Below are positions 16,528 to 23,832 of a stretch of 31,743 nucleotides of DNA, piece after piece. The notes beneath the pieces were generated by a model. It searched no databases, was not told where the DNA came from, and saw only the letters and a list, made by a program, of their open reading frames with translations. A program made the position numbers and the translations under genes. The DNA comes from a bacterium (GTDB lineage: Bacteria > Patescibacteriota > Minisyncoccia > UBA6257 > Colwellbacteraceae). Numbering within the stretch: the first letter of the stretch is position 1; each line of letters begins with the position of its first letter. Location of the stretch: positions 1-31,743 of the forward strand of contig JAKCBB010000002.1 of the NCBI GenBank assembly GCA_021839365.1, in the 5' to 3' direction.

Positions 16528-18719
16528 TTTTCAACCATTAAAAGCTTGCCCTCGTTGCCGGGCAAAAGACCCCAAATCTCCTCGGTAACAAACGGCATAA
16601 ACGGATGAAGCATTTTTATCTGCTCTCTAAGCATGCGCATGACTGTTTCCTGCGCCGCCGCGCGATCCGGCTGATTATCGGAATTCAGTCTCGGTTTAAA
16701 CGATTCTATTGCCTTATCCGCGAAAATATCCCAAAAGTAGTGGTAAAGAGAATCGCCGGCGCGGTTGAAATCGAACTTGTCCAAATAGCGCGATACCCTT
16801 TTCTTCAAGTCTTTTACTTCCGCAATCCGCTTTTTGTCATCAGCCGTAAATTTCGGCTTGGTTCTTGTCTCCGAATAATTCAGGAGGACGAATCTGCTGG
16901 CATTCCATATCTTAGTCGCAAAATTCCTATACCCGCGTATTTTGTCCTCTGAAATTTTTATGTCGTTCCCCGGAGCCGATCCTATGACAAGCGAAAGCCT
17001 GACGGCGTCCGCTCCGTACATCTCGCTCATAGACAAGGGGTCGATGGTGTTTCCCAAAGACTTGCTCATCTTTCTGCCCTGCGCGTCGCGCACCAACCCA
17101 TGCAGATAAACTTTCTCGAAAGGAACTTCGCCCAAAAGGTATCCGCTCATAAGAATCATTCTTGCCACCCAGAAAAATAAAATATCGTATCCGGTCTCGA
17201 GGACGCTTGTCGGATGGAACTCCAGAAAATCTTTGGTTTCCTTCGGCCAGCCAAGCGTGGAAAAAGTCCATATACCGGAAGAAAACCAGGTATCCAAGGT
17301 ATCTGGATCCTGCTCCCATCCACCGCCTTTAGGCGGTTTAACGCCCGCGTAAATATCTTTACTTGTTTTTGATTTTTGATTTCTGGTTTTCGAGTTGCTC
17401 TTGTACCAGACGGGAATCCTGTGCCCGTACCATATCTGCCTGCTTATGCACCAGTCGCGGAGATTATCTATCCAGTGGAAATAAACTTTCTCAAAACGCT
17501 TCGGGAGAATCTTGATCTGGCCGTTCTTCACGGCCGCCTTCATCATTTTCTTTAAAGTTGTCTTCTCCCCGCTCTTTATCCCCTTTATTTTTGACTTCTT
17601 CAAAAGAAATTCCCTGTTGACATCAACGAACCACTGCTCTTTTATCTGCGGCTCGATTCTCCCGCCTCCGCGCTGATTGACCGCGACGTTATGCGTGTAA
17701 TTTTCCTCTGCTTTTTGGAGCAGTCCCCTTTCCTTGAACTTCTCGGCGATAAGAGGCCGTGCTTTGCTGATATGCAGCCCGGCGAACTCTCCGGCCAGCG
17801 GAAGCAGTTTCCCGTATTGGTCTATAACCTGTTCCTTGTCTAATCTCCTCCTTTCGGCAATCTCGAAATCGGTCGCGTCATGCCACGGCGTTATCGTCAT
17901 AACTCCGGTGCCGAACTTCATATCCACCGCCTTGTCTTTTATCACGGTCGCCATAATCGGTCCATTGATCCATTCCACCTCTAATTTCTCGCCGTCGCGG
18001 TACTTGGCGTATCTTTTGTCGTCCGGATGCATCACCACGTACTTGTCTCCGAATTTCGTTTCCGGCCTGGCGGTTCCTATGATAAACGGCCCGAACTTCA
18101 AATAATAGAAAGGGACTTTCTCCTCAATGTATTCCAGCTCGTCGTCCGAAACGGTCGTCTGCATCTTCGGATCCCAATTTACGATTCTCGCTCCTTTGTA
18201 AATCAGCCCCTCGTCATACATTCTCTTAAAGGCCGTGCGCACCGCAAGGCTGCGTTTTTCATCCAAAGTATAGGCCTCCCTGCTCCAGTCAACCGAGGAA
18301 CCCATCTTTTTAACCTGCCTTACGATATTGTCATGGCTTTCCTGGGCGAATTCTTCAACCCGCTTTAAAAACTCTTCCCGCCCCATGTCATGCCTGGTTC
18401 TGCCTTCTTTCTTATAAATATTGCTTTCCACCTTGGCTTGGGTAGCGATAGCGGCATGGTCGGTTCCCGGAATCCACAAAGTTTTAAAGCCGTTCATCCG
18501 CGCATAACGCACCATAATATCCTCTATCGCCAGCATCGCCGCATGTCCGATGTGCAGGTTTCCGGTAACGTTCGGCGGAGGAAGGACTATCGAAAACTTT
18601 TTGGCATTCTTTCTGGCAACCCCCTTTTTTACGCAAACATCCGGATTAAAAAACCCCGATTTATCCCACTTCTCATAGATCTTGTCCTCCAAAAACTGGT
18701 AATCGTACCGCGTATCCAT
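16518..18719 (-). CDS. valS: Valyl-tRNA synthetase, short form with a 13-residue insertion
   Basis: Class I synthetase that charges tRNA-Val. Residues 46-60 (LPPPNVTGNLHIGHA) carry the HIGH motif, the editing domain follows (about 180-330, with GTGVMTITPWHDATD), and KMSKS stands at 550-554 in GRKMSKSLGNTIDP. DTWFSSGIWTFSTLGWP is typical of ValRS. At 733 residues it is shorter than most bacterial enzymes and ends just after the anticodon-binding helices (FVTEEIWGLLPG), lacking the C-terminal coiled coil. Residues 441-453 (SNSKTRNQKSKTS) look like an insertion between VPVWYK and DIYAGVKPP; the DNA there resembles an AT-rich spacer repeat. A promoter-like pair ends 8 nt before ATG 18719. The gene lies downstream of tsaD after a 120-nt gap. 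Confidence 0.97.
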   Translation of the reverse strand: MDTRYDYQFLEDKIYEKWDKSGFFNPDVCVKKGVARKNAKKFSIVLPPPNVTGNLHIGHAAMLAIEDIMVRYARMNGFKTLWIPGTDHAAIATQAKVESNIYKKEGRTRHDMGREEFLKRVEEFAQESHDNIVRQVKKMGSSVDWSREAYTLDEKRSLAVRTAFKRMYDEGLIYKGARIVNWDPKMQTTVSDDELEYIEEKVPFYYLKFGPFIIGTARPETKFGDKYVVMHPDDKRYAKYRDGEKLEVEWINGPIMATVIKDKAVDMKFGTGVMTITPWHDATDFEIAERRRLDKEQVIDQYGKLLPLAGEFAGLHISKARPLIAEKFKERGLLQKAEENYTHNVAVNQRGGGRIEPQIKEQWFVDVNREFLLKKSKIKGIKSGEKTTLKKMMKAAVKNGQIKILPKRFEKVYFHWIDNLRDWCISRQIWYGHRIPVWYKSNSKTRNQKSKTSKDIYAGVKPPKGGGWEQDPDTLDTWFSSGIWTFSTLGWPKETKDFLEFHPTSVLETGYDILFFWVARMILMSGYLLGEVPFEKVYLHGLVRDAQGRKMSKSLGNTIDPLSMSEMYGADAVRLSLVIGSAPGNDIKISEDKIRGYRNFATKIWNASRFVLLNYSETRTKPKFTADDKKRIAEVKDLKKRVSRYLDKFDFNRAGDSLYHYFWDIFADKAIESFKPRLNSDNQPDRAAAQETVMRMLREQIKMLHPFMPFVTEEIWGLLPGNEGKLLMVEKWK
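17361..17399 (-). repeat. In-frame AT-rich repeat insertion within valS
   Basis: Exactly 39 nt (13 codons) that encode SNSKTRNQKSKTS. On the minus strand the core is AATCAAAAATCAAAAAC, closely like the CAAAAATC units in the lemA-htpX spacer at 9183-9206. It lies where other ValRS proteins that I recall run directly from VWY to the next strand. Its low-complexity, Lys/Ser-rich product suggests a tolerated surface loop. Confidence 0.6.
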
Positions 18720-18727
18720 ATTTACAT

Positions 18728-18756
18728 ATATTAAATGGCCTAACAGCCAAATGCAA
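18728..18756 (-). promoter_or_regulatory. Putative valS promoter (TTGCAT-17-TAATAT)
   Basis: On the minus strand TTGCAT is followed after 17 nt by TAATAT (18728-18733), and the valS ATG begins 8 nt later. This spacing would place the transcript start at or next to the start codon. No Shine-Dalgarno is present. The -35 match is partial (TTG only). Confidence 0.45.
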
Positions 18757-18792
18757 AATCCGTAAATCGGAACTCAAAAGCCGGAACTTTAA

Positions 18793-18840
18793 AGCAAAAC
18801 GCGAAAATTACGCGATTGGTTCTCGGTTTTGGGTTTTGCT
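18793..18840 (-). other. Inverted repeat at the end of tsaD
   Basis: AGCAAAAC (18793-18800) and GTTTTGCT (18833-18840) are perfect inverted repeats; the second overlaps the tsaD stop codon. The 32-nt space between them holds a smaller CGCG...CGCG hairpin. Read on the minus strand it is followed by TTTAAAG only, so it is at best a weak terminator or an RNA-stability hairpin for tsaD. The remaining tsaD-valS spacer carries the valS promoter candidate. Confidence 0.35.
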
Positions 18841-19865
18841 TACATGCCTAAGTTCGCCTGCGCCGCCATTCTCCTCTTTTTCCCGCGGAGATTCGCCAAA
18901 TATGCCGCCGCGGCGATCATTGCGGCGTTGTCTGTGTTGAATTTCGCCTCCGGAGCGAAAAAATTTACCTTATTCTTCTTGGCCGCTTTCTTTAATTCCC
19001 CGCGCAGACGCTTGTTGGCCGCTACTCCGCCCGAAAGAATAATGGACTTGGCTTTTGTGTCTAAAGCAGCCTTGATTGTTTTTTTGACCAAAACCCCTAC
19101 AGCCGCTTCCTGAAAAGAAGCTGCTACGTTGTTCTTATCATCCGCTGTTTTCGCCGGATGATCGCGCAAGTAATAAAGCACGGCGGTTTTTAATCCGGAA
19201 AAGCTGAAATCATAATTTTTATGATCGATCATCGGCCTCGGAAAAACAATCAGCGGTTTCCCGGAACGAGCCGCTTTTTCTATCTCCGGTCCGCCCGGAT
19301 AAGGAAGATCCAAAAGCCTTGCTATTTTGTCGTATGCTTCTCCCACGGCATCGTCTCTCGTCTCGCCCATCTTTTTCCACTCTTTTATCGATTTCATTTT
19401 TAATATGAGAGTATGCCCTCCGCTGACGAGAAGCGCGATTGCCGGAAAAATACCCGCGAGTTTATTGCGTTCCATGTTTTTAGATAACAGGAAACTGTAA
19501 ATATGCCCCTCAAGATGACTGACCCCTATAAGGGGCTTCTTGTATTTCTTCGCCAGCTCCTTGGCAAAATTCACTCCGGTCCACAGGGCCGGTTCCAGGC
19601 CGGGGCCGACGGTTACCGCCAGCAGGTCCGCTTTTTTTATATCGAATCCCTTTACCGACAGTTTTTCAAACAAAACCGGAAGGTTTTTAAGATGTTCTCT
19701 TTTGGCCAGGTTTGGCACCACTCCGCCGAACGGCCTATGCACCGGAACCTGGGAAGAAACCACGCTCTCTAAAACCCTAAATTTTGGCCTGCTTAATCCT
19801 CCGCTAGCTTTAATAACAGCCAAGGCGGTTTCATCGCACGACGTTTCGATAGACCAGATTGTCAT
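18840..19865 (-). CDS. tsaD: tRNA N6-threonylcarbamoyladenosine transferase subunit TsaD
   Basis: TsaD (Gcp/YgjD/Kae1) moves the threonylcarbamoyl group onto A37 of tRNAs that read ANN codons, an essential modification. The 341-residue product starts MTIWSIETSCDETALAV and has the metal-binding HLEGHIYSF (two His on one helix), LLVSGGHTLIL, DDAVGEAYDKIARLL, YPGGPEIEKAA, FSFSGLKTAVLY and IILSGGVAANKRLR, ending with FNTDNAAMIAAAAY (the last Asp-containing metal site). All key ASKHA-fold motifs look intact. I chose ATG at 19863-19865; a GTG lies directly before it. Partner genes tsaB, tsaE and tsaC are not in the window. Confidence 0.97.
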   Translation of the reverse strand: MTIWSIETSCDETALAVIKASGGLSRPKFRVLESVVSSQVPVHRPFGGVVPNLAKREHLKNLPVLFEKLSVKGFDIKKADLLAVTVGPGLEPALWTGVNFAKELAKKYKKPLIGVSHLEGHIYSFLLSKNMERNKLAGIFPAIALLVSGGHTLILKMKSIKEWKKMGETRDDAVGEAYDKIARLLDLPYPGGPEIEKAARSGKPLIVFPRPMIDHKNYDFSFSGLKTAVLYYLRDHPAKTADDKNNVAASFQEAAVGVLVKKTIKAALDTKAKSIILSGGVAANKRLRGELKKAAKKNKVNFFAPEAKFNTDNAAMIAAAAYLANLRGKKRRMAAQANLGM

Positions 19866-19910
19866 CACATAACTTTTAGCAGAAGACAGGGATAAATTAA
19901 AGTCCTCAAC

Positions 19911-19938
19911 TTGTTTTACTGAATGAAAAATATATCAT
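19911..19938 (+). promoter_or_regulatory. Putative promoter of the HAD phosphatase gene (TTGTTT-16-TATCAT)
   Basis: In the 108-nt space between the divergent tsaD and HAD genes, TTGTTT (19911-19916) and TATCAT (19933-19938) are 16 nt apart on the plus strand. A transcript from here would have a leader of about 30 nt. No Shine-Dalgarno lies close to ATG 19974. I found no convincing tsaD promoter on the other strand. Confidence 0.4.
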
Positions 19939-19973
19939 TAAGGGGTGAAACCTCTTAAAATTGTTCATTAGAA

Positions 19974-20783
19974 ATGGATATCCTGAATGGCGGTGAATTG
20001 GCCGAAAAGGCCGCATCATTGTTTCCAAAGCGGATAATATTTTTCGATTTAGACGGAACGCTTGCTTTAAGCAAGGCGGACCTGGATAGGGAAATGGCGG
20101 AATTGCTGCGCGCGCTCCTCGGCAAGAAAACGGTTTCCGTCATTGGCGGAGGAGGTTTTTTACAATTTCAGAAACAATTCCTCGATAAGCTTGCGGCCTG
20201 CTCGGCAAAAGAATTGGCCAACCTTTTTATCCAGCCGACTTCCGGAGCGAAAATGTACAGGTTCGTGGATAATATATGGCAGTTGGAATATAACAATACG
20301 CTGACGGAAGAAGAAAAAAGCATAATTTTTTCCATGTTTCCGCAAGCGCTCAGAGACATCGATTACATCGAACCGGAAATAACATACGGCGAGGTACTGG
20401 AGGACCGCGAGAGTCAGATTACCTTCTCCGCACTCGGACAAAAAGCTCCTCTTGAAGAAAAAGAAAAATGGAAGCGGGAAGAAAACGGCTTGAGGTTGAA
20501 ATTGAAAGCCGCTTTGGAAGAATATCTGCCTGAATTCGAAGTCAGGGTCGCCGGAACAACGTCGGTGGATGTAACTAAAAAAGGGATAGACAAAGCCTAC
20601 GGCGTAGGGAAACTGCTCGAGATATTAGACTCCCGCGTGGATGACGCGGTCTATATAGGAGATTCTCTTTTCGAGGGAGGCAATGACCACGCGGTTTTTA
20701 AAACCGGAATAGATACGATTCAGGTTAACCACGTCGACGACACAAAGCATATAGTCGGGAAATTCCTGGAAGCAGATAAGTGA
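19974..20783 (+). CDS. HAD-superfamily (IIB, phosphomannomutase-like) phosphatase
   Basis: A 269-residue soluble HAD hydrolase. Motif I is IIFFDLDGTLALSKADLD, with the nucleophile Asp and the acid/base Asp two residues on. Motif III/IV is DDAVYIGDSLFEGGNDHAVF, preceded by a conserved lysine in DVTKKGIDKAYGVGKLLEIL. The 'GDSLFEGGNDHAV...GIDTIQVNH' pattern is closer to phosphomannomutase and sugar-phosphatase members of subclass IIB than to Cof-type phosphatases. The region between motifs (about 90-185) is the C2 cap that selects the substrate. A phospho-sugar is the likely substrate, but whether it is a phosphatase or a mutase cannot be read here. It is one of only two plus-strand protein genes and stands alone, convergent with tRNA-Leu. 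Confidence 0.85.
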   Translation: MDILNGGELAEKAASLFPKRIIFFDLDGTLALSKADLDREMAELLRALLGKKTVSVIGGGGFLQFQKQFLDKLAACSAKELANLFIQPTSGAKMYRFVDNIWQLEYNNTLTEEEKSIIFSMFPQALRDIDYIEPEITYGEVLEDRESQITFSALGQKAPLEEKEKWKREENGLRLKLKAALEEYLPEFEVRVAGTTSVDVTKKGIDKAYGVGKLLEILDSRVDDAVYIGDSLFEGGNDHAVFKTGIDTIQVNHVDDTKHIVGKFLEADK

Positions 20784-20839
20784 TCCCTCTGTCACAAGCC
20801 GGCCGTTATCACGTCCGATAATGCGGAAATAACCAACCT

Positions 20840-20925
20840 TGGTGGGCGAGGAGGGACTCGAACCCTCAAGGCCTTACGGCCACAACATTTTAAGTGTTGC
20901 GCGTATACCATTCCGCCACTCGCCC
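20840..20925 (-). tRNA. tRNA-Leu (anticodon TAA), CCA encoded
   Basis: The acceptor GGGCGAG pairs with CTCGCCC, followed by discriminator A and encoded CCA (20840-20842). The D arm carries TGGCGGAATGGTATACGC, the anticodon loop is CTTAAAA with anticodon TAA, and a long class II variable arm (TGGCCGTAAGGCCT) follows. The T arm is GAGGG-TTCGAGT-CCCTC. The long arm and the A discriminator identify a leucine tRNA for UUA/UUG. Confidence 0.96.
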
Positions 20926-20937
20926 TTAAGCGGGTGT

Positions 20938-20946
20938 ATTGTAGCA
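20938..20946 (-). promoter_or_regulatory. Extended -10 box (TGCTACAAT) for tRNA-Leu
   Basis: On the minus strand TGC-TACAAT lies 12 nt before the tRNA 5' end, a proper place for a tRNA promoter. The -35 region (TGGTTT, 17 nt upstream) is poor, but the TG extension can compensate. It lies in the gap after the rpiB stop. Confidence 0.45.
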
Positions 20947-20980
20947 AAAGAAACAGCCGGAAACCAGCCGCTCAGCTAAA

Positions 20981-21433
20981 TCATCTTTCTAACTTCAGAT
21001 TCCTTATCTTGTCCAATCTGCGCCTATGCCCTTCCTTCTCGTCGAAATCTGTCTGCAGCCAGACGCTTACCATTTTTTTCGCGGTTTCCGCATCGATGTA
21101 ATCGGCCGCGAGCGCCAGAATATTCGTATCGTCGTCTGTGCGCGAAGCCATCACCTGATCGGGTGAAACAGCCAAGACGGAACGAACCAAAGGAAACCTG
21201 TTGGCCACGATATCCATTCCCACGCCGGAGCCGCAAAAAAGTATTCCGCGGCTGCCTAAAAAATCCGCTCCGACTTTTTGCGCTACTGCGGAAGCGTAAT
21301 CAGGATAGTCATCGTCCGGCGTTAACATCGCAGCGCTCAAATCGCCGACTTGATACCCGCTTTGCGCAAGGTACGCTTTAATTGTCTCCTTTAATTTAAA
21401 TCCTCTGTGATCCGCTCCCAAGTAAATAATCAT
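20981..21433 (-). CDS. rpiB: Ribose-5-phosphate isomerase B (RpiB/LacA family)
   Basis: Interconverts ribose 5-phosphate and ribulose 5-phosphate in the pentose phosphate pathway. The 150-residue product has the family start IYLGADHRGFKLKE, DDYPDYASAVAQKV, and GILFCGSGVGMDIVANR, whose Cys is the usual catalytic base, then SVLAVSPDQVMASRTDDDTNILALAADYI with the conserved Arg and Asn. The end (DEKEGHRRRLDKI) matches RpiB rather than LacA. Its ATG overlaps the stop of the upstream membrane-protein gene by 4 bp (ATGA), so translation is probably coupled, although no functional link is evident. Confidence 0.95.
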   Translation of the reverse strand: MIIYLGADHRGFKLKETIKAYLAQSGYQVGDLSAAMLTPDDDYPDYASAVAQKVGADFLGSRGILFCGSGVGMDIVANRFPLVRSVLAVSPDQVMASRTDDDTNILALAADYIDAETAKKMVSVWLQTDFDEKEGHRRRLDKIRNLKLER

Positions 21434-22689
21434 AACCCTGTTCCGTTACCGGGATTAGCGCCATTGCTTATCTCGTACCATCCCGGCAAATTTCCCGTTC
21501 CATACTTATTCTGGTACTGCGAACTCTCCAGTGGAACATAAATCTGATATTTCCCCAAAACCTGATCTAATTGAACCGCATAATAACAATATCCTCCGGA
21601 GGCTCTGCAAAGATCCTGGTTGTTCTCGGAATCTATGGGAAGAGACTGTATCGGAGAGCCGAAAGAAACCAAATTAAAGTCTATCGGAAGCCATCCGGTT
21701 CCGTCAGTTGAAGTTGATTCGGAAACATTGCAGGTCCCCCCGCCGGGAAAAGAACCTGTTCCGCCGCTGCAATAATATCCCGGTTTCCAATTACTGCGGT
21801 TTACGATGACGTCGCTCATCCACATGTTTATGTCGTTGTTTAAATTAAGAGCATCCTGTACTCTCGACGAATCCCTCGCCTGCTGCAAAAGAGCTGACGG
21901 ATTAAAGAGGAACGGTACAATTACCACCAGCGCCAAAGGCGTAAGCAAGCCGAGCCATCCTGCAAACTCGAAAAATCTTTTGTTTCCGGCAACCGGAGCG
22001 GATGCAAGCTGAGATTTTATCCTGACCAGGTTCTCGTACAAACGGAATGTAAAAGCGACAAGGAAAGGAACGGCAACTACCTCGAACGCATAAATTAAAA
22101 CGGTCTGGACGTACGGGTTTATGAGTCTGAATAAACCGATAATCGCCCCGGATACAAAGAGAATCAGGAGAAACAACAAAGATCTCCCAAGAACTCCCCA
22201 CCAATAACCGGAGATATACTCCTTGCTTCGAAGCAGGGCGCCAATTCCCCTCTTGTCCTCCAACAAGAGAACATAATACGCGAATCCGAACCAGACCATG
22301 AATATAAATCCGGGGATTATTCCCATTACGAATCCGCCCATGACTACGAGTCCCGTGAGCAACCCCACCCAAAGATACTTCCAAAAAACACCGAAAGATT
22401 TGCCGTACGACTCCGCTATTCCGCCGTTTCCGCTTACCGCGTATATAATCGCTATAGAACCGGCGATGGATAATATTATCTCCAGTAAAAATAAAATAAA
22501 GAGCGGGATTAGCGTAATAAAATTTTTAGGGATGAAAAACGCCACGAGACTGACAATAATAGGAAGCGCATAAATTCCCATCAAAACCCACGCCCTACTC
22601 TTGAACAAAGACCAGGCCTCTCCGAACAGTTTGCCGAAACTATCCAGTTGTTGCTCGCTTACGGTATTTGCCTTAGTAGAATCCTGCAT
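21430..22689 (-). CDS. Polytopic membrane protein with pseudopilin-like C-terminal region
   Basis: A 419-residue protein. Residues 30-225 form about six membrane segments and share a clear core with the next upstream gene: LWVGL..., a Gly-rich helix, IIPGFIFMVWFGFAYYVLL and GIGALLRSKEYISGYWWGVLGR. Residues 243-412 are different. A membrane helix (LGLLTPLALVVIVPFLF) runs into LLQQARDSSRVQDALNLNND, followed by a soluble domain with WLPIDF, SLPIDSENNQ, YCYYAVQL, YVPLES and GWYEIS. This closely follows the layout of type IV pilins and pseudopilins of CPR bacteria (hydrophobic helix, ARDxxR, globular head with paired cysteines), but inside a multi-pass protein and without a prepilin-peptidase site. 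Function unknown. Its stop overlaps rpiB. Confidence 0.82.
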   Translation of the reverse strand: MQDSTKANTVSEQQLDSFGKLFGEAWSLFKSRAWVLMGIYALPIIVSLVAFFIPKNFITLIPLFILFLLEIILSIAGSIAIIYAVSGNGGIAESYGKSFGVFWKYLWVGLLTGLVVMGGFVMGIIPGFIFMVWFGFAYYVLLLEDKRGIGALLRSKEYISGYWWGVLGRSLLFLLILFVSGAIIGLFRLINPYVQTVLIYAFEVVAVPFLVAFTFRLYENLVRIKSQLASAPVAGNKRFFEFAGWLGLLTPLALVVIVPFLFNPSALLQQARDSSRVQDALNLNNDINMWMSDVIVNRSNWKPGYYCSGGTGSFPGGGTCNVSESTSTDGTGWLPIDFNLVSFGSPIQSLPIDSENNQDLCRASGGYCYYAVQLDQVLGKYQIYVPLESSQYQNKYGTGNLPGWYEISNGANPGNGTGL

Positions 22690-22746
22690 ATTCGATTATT
22701 AATCTTTCATGAGAAGAATTTTACTTTAAAGTTTAAACATAATTCC

Positions 22747-23826
22747 TCACCTATGCAACAAAGACACGATAGACGAGGGCAAGAAAAAAGGCGCGAGAGC
22801 CCCTAATACGATCATAATTACAAAAAACGGCCTGTCTCCGGTTGCCGGTTTGCTGATCAGCTCCGGCTTTGCTTCCTTTAAAGAAGAATAAATGGAGTAT
22901 ATGAAAACAACGCTGAACGGCACCAATATAAGCTGTAGCGAAACGCTCACCATGTAATTAATCAGAGAACCGAATAAGGCAGATACTCCTCCGATTAGCG
23001 CGTCCGCGACGGAAGCCGCAGCCACAAGCAATAAAACCCTTCCCAAAATGACCCAAAAATACCCCGTCGCATATTCCTTGCTCCGAAGCAGGGCATTTAT
23101 GCCTTTCTGGCCCTGATTTTCATCAAGAACGACATAGGCGGCAAAAGCAAACCATATGCCGAATATAAATGCCGGGATGACTCCTAATATCAATCCGCCT
23201 AAAAATGCGAGAAAAACAAGGAGCGCGACCCATAAATAAGAAGACGCTTTTTTAAGAGATTCCCAGTATGCCTCTTCCGTTCCCATCCCTTCCTTGTTAA
23301 TCGCTAAAATCATCGCCATCGTTCCGATAAGGAAAAGAACGAATGAAGCCGCGTATACAAGTATGGAAATGCCGCCCCAGAAAAGGTGCGCCGCTCCCGT
23401 AGCGGTATTCGAGGTATTGAGAAATATCGCCGAAACGGCCAGCGCGGCAATCGGAATAAGAAAAATCTCGGTTAAAACAGCCGCCCTGGCCTTATATAGC
23501 GTGACAGCCCTGTTGACCGTTTCTATAAATCCGATTAGTTTCGGAAATTTTTGAGATTCTTTTCTGGAAGTTTTCGACGGGACGTTTGGGGATTCCGCAG
23601 GATTAACACGATCCTCCCCGCTAAATCCGTCCGGTTCCTCTTTAACGGGAGCCGGAAGGCTTATCACGCTCATCCCGCTCCCGGGCACGTAGCTGTCCAG
23701 AACCGCTTTTATCTCCCCCTCGCGGTATCCCGCCGAGATAAGAAGTTTAACAACCTCCTCATCGGAGACGCCCCTGTCCTTAAGGGCGAACACTCTTTCT
23801 TCAAGCGGTCTTTGGATCTCTGCCAT
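22747..23826 (-). CDS. Polytopic membrane protein with N-terminal UBA-like helical domain
   Basis: A 359-residue paralogue of the following gene. Residues 5-48 (LEERVFALKDRGVSDEEVVKLLISAGY...IKAVLDSYV) look like a three-helix UBA/CUE-type fold often seen at the N-termini of CPR proteins. A linker (50-100) follows, then about seven membrane segments. The shared core is LWVALL, LGGLILGVIPAFIFGIWFAFAAYVVL and GINALLRSKEYATGYFWVILGRVLL. It lacks the pilin-like tail of its paralogue and ends in a final membrane helix (PFFVIMIVLGALAPFFL). The ATG starts 6 nt after the GAPDH stop, so it is co-transcribed with gap. The role is unknown; a transporter-like or scaffold role would be speculation. Confidence 0.82.
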   Translation of the reverse strand: MAEIQRPLEERVFALKDRGVSDEEVVKLLISAGYREGEIKAVLDSYVPGSGMSVISLPAPVKEEPDGFSGEDRVNPAESPNVPSKTSRKESQKFPKLIGFIETVNRAVTLYKARAAVLTEIFLIPIAALAVSAIFLNTSNTATGAAHLFWGGISILVYAASFVLFLIGTMAMILAINKEGMGTEEAYWESLKKASSYLWVALLVFLAFLGGLILGVIPAFIFGIWFAFAAYVVLDENQGQKGINALLRSKEYATGYFWVILGRVLLLVAAASVADALIGGVSALFGSLINYMVSVSLQLILVPFSVVFIYSIYSSLKEAKPELISKPATGDRPFFVIMIVLGALAPFFLPSSIVSLLHR

Positions 23827-23832
23827 TCTTTA

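Noticed and set aside
20784..20839. Terminator for the HAD gene from GTTAT...ATAAC
   Set aside because: The stem is interrupted and no T-tract follows on the plus strand.
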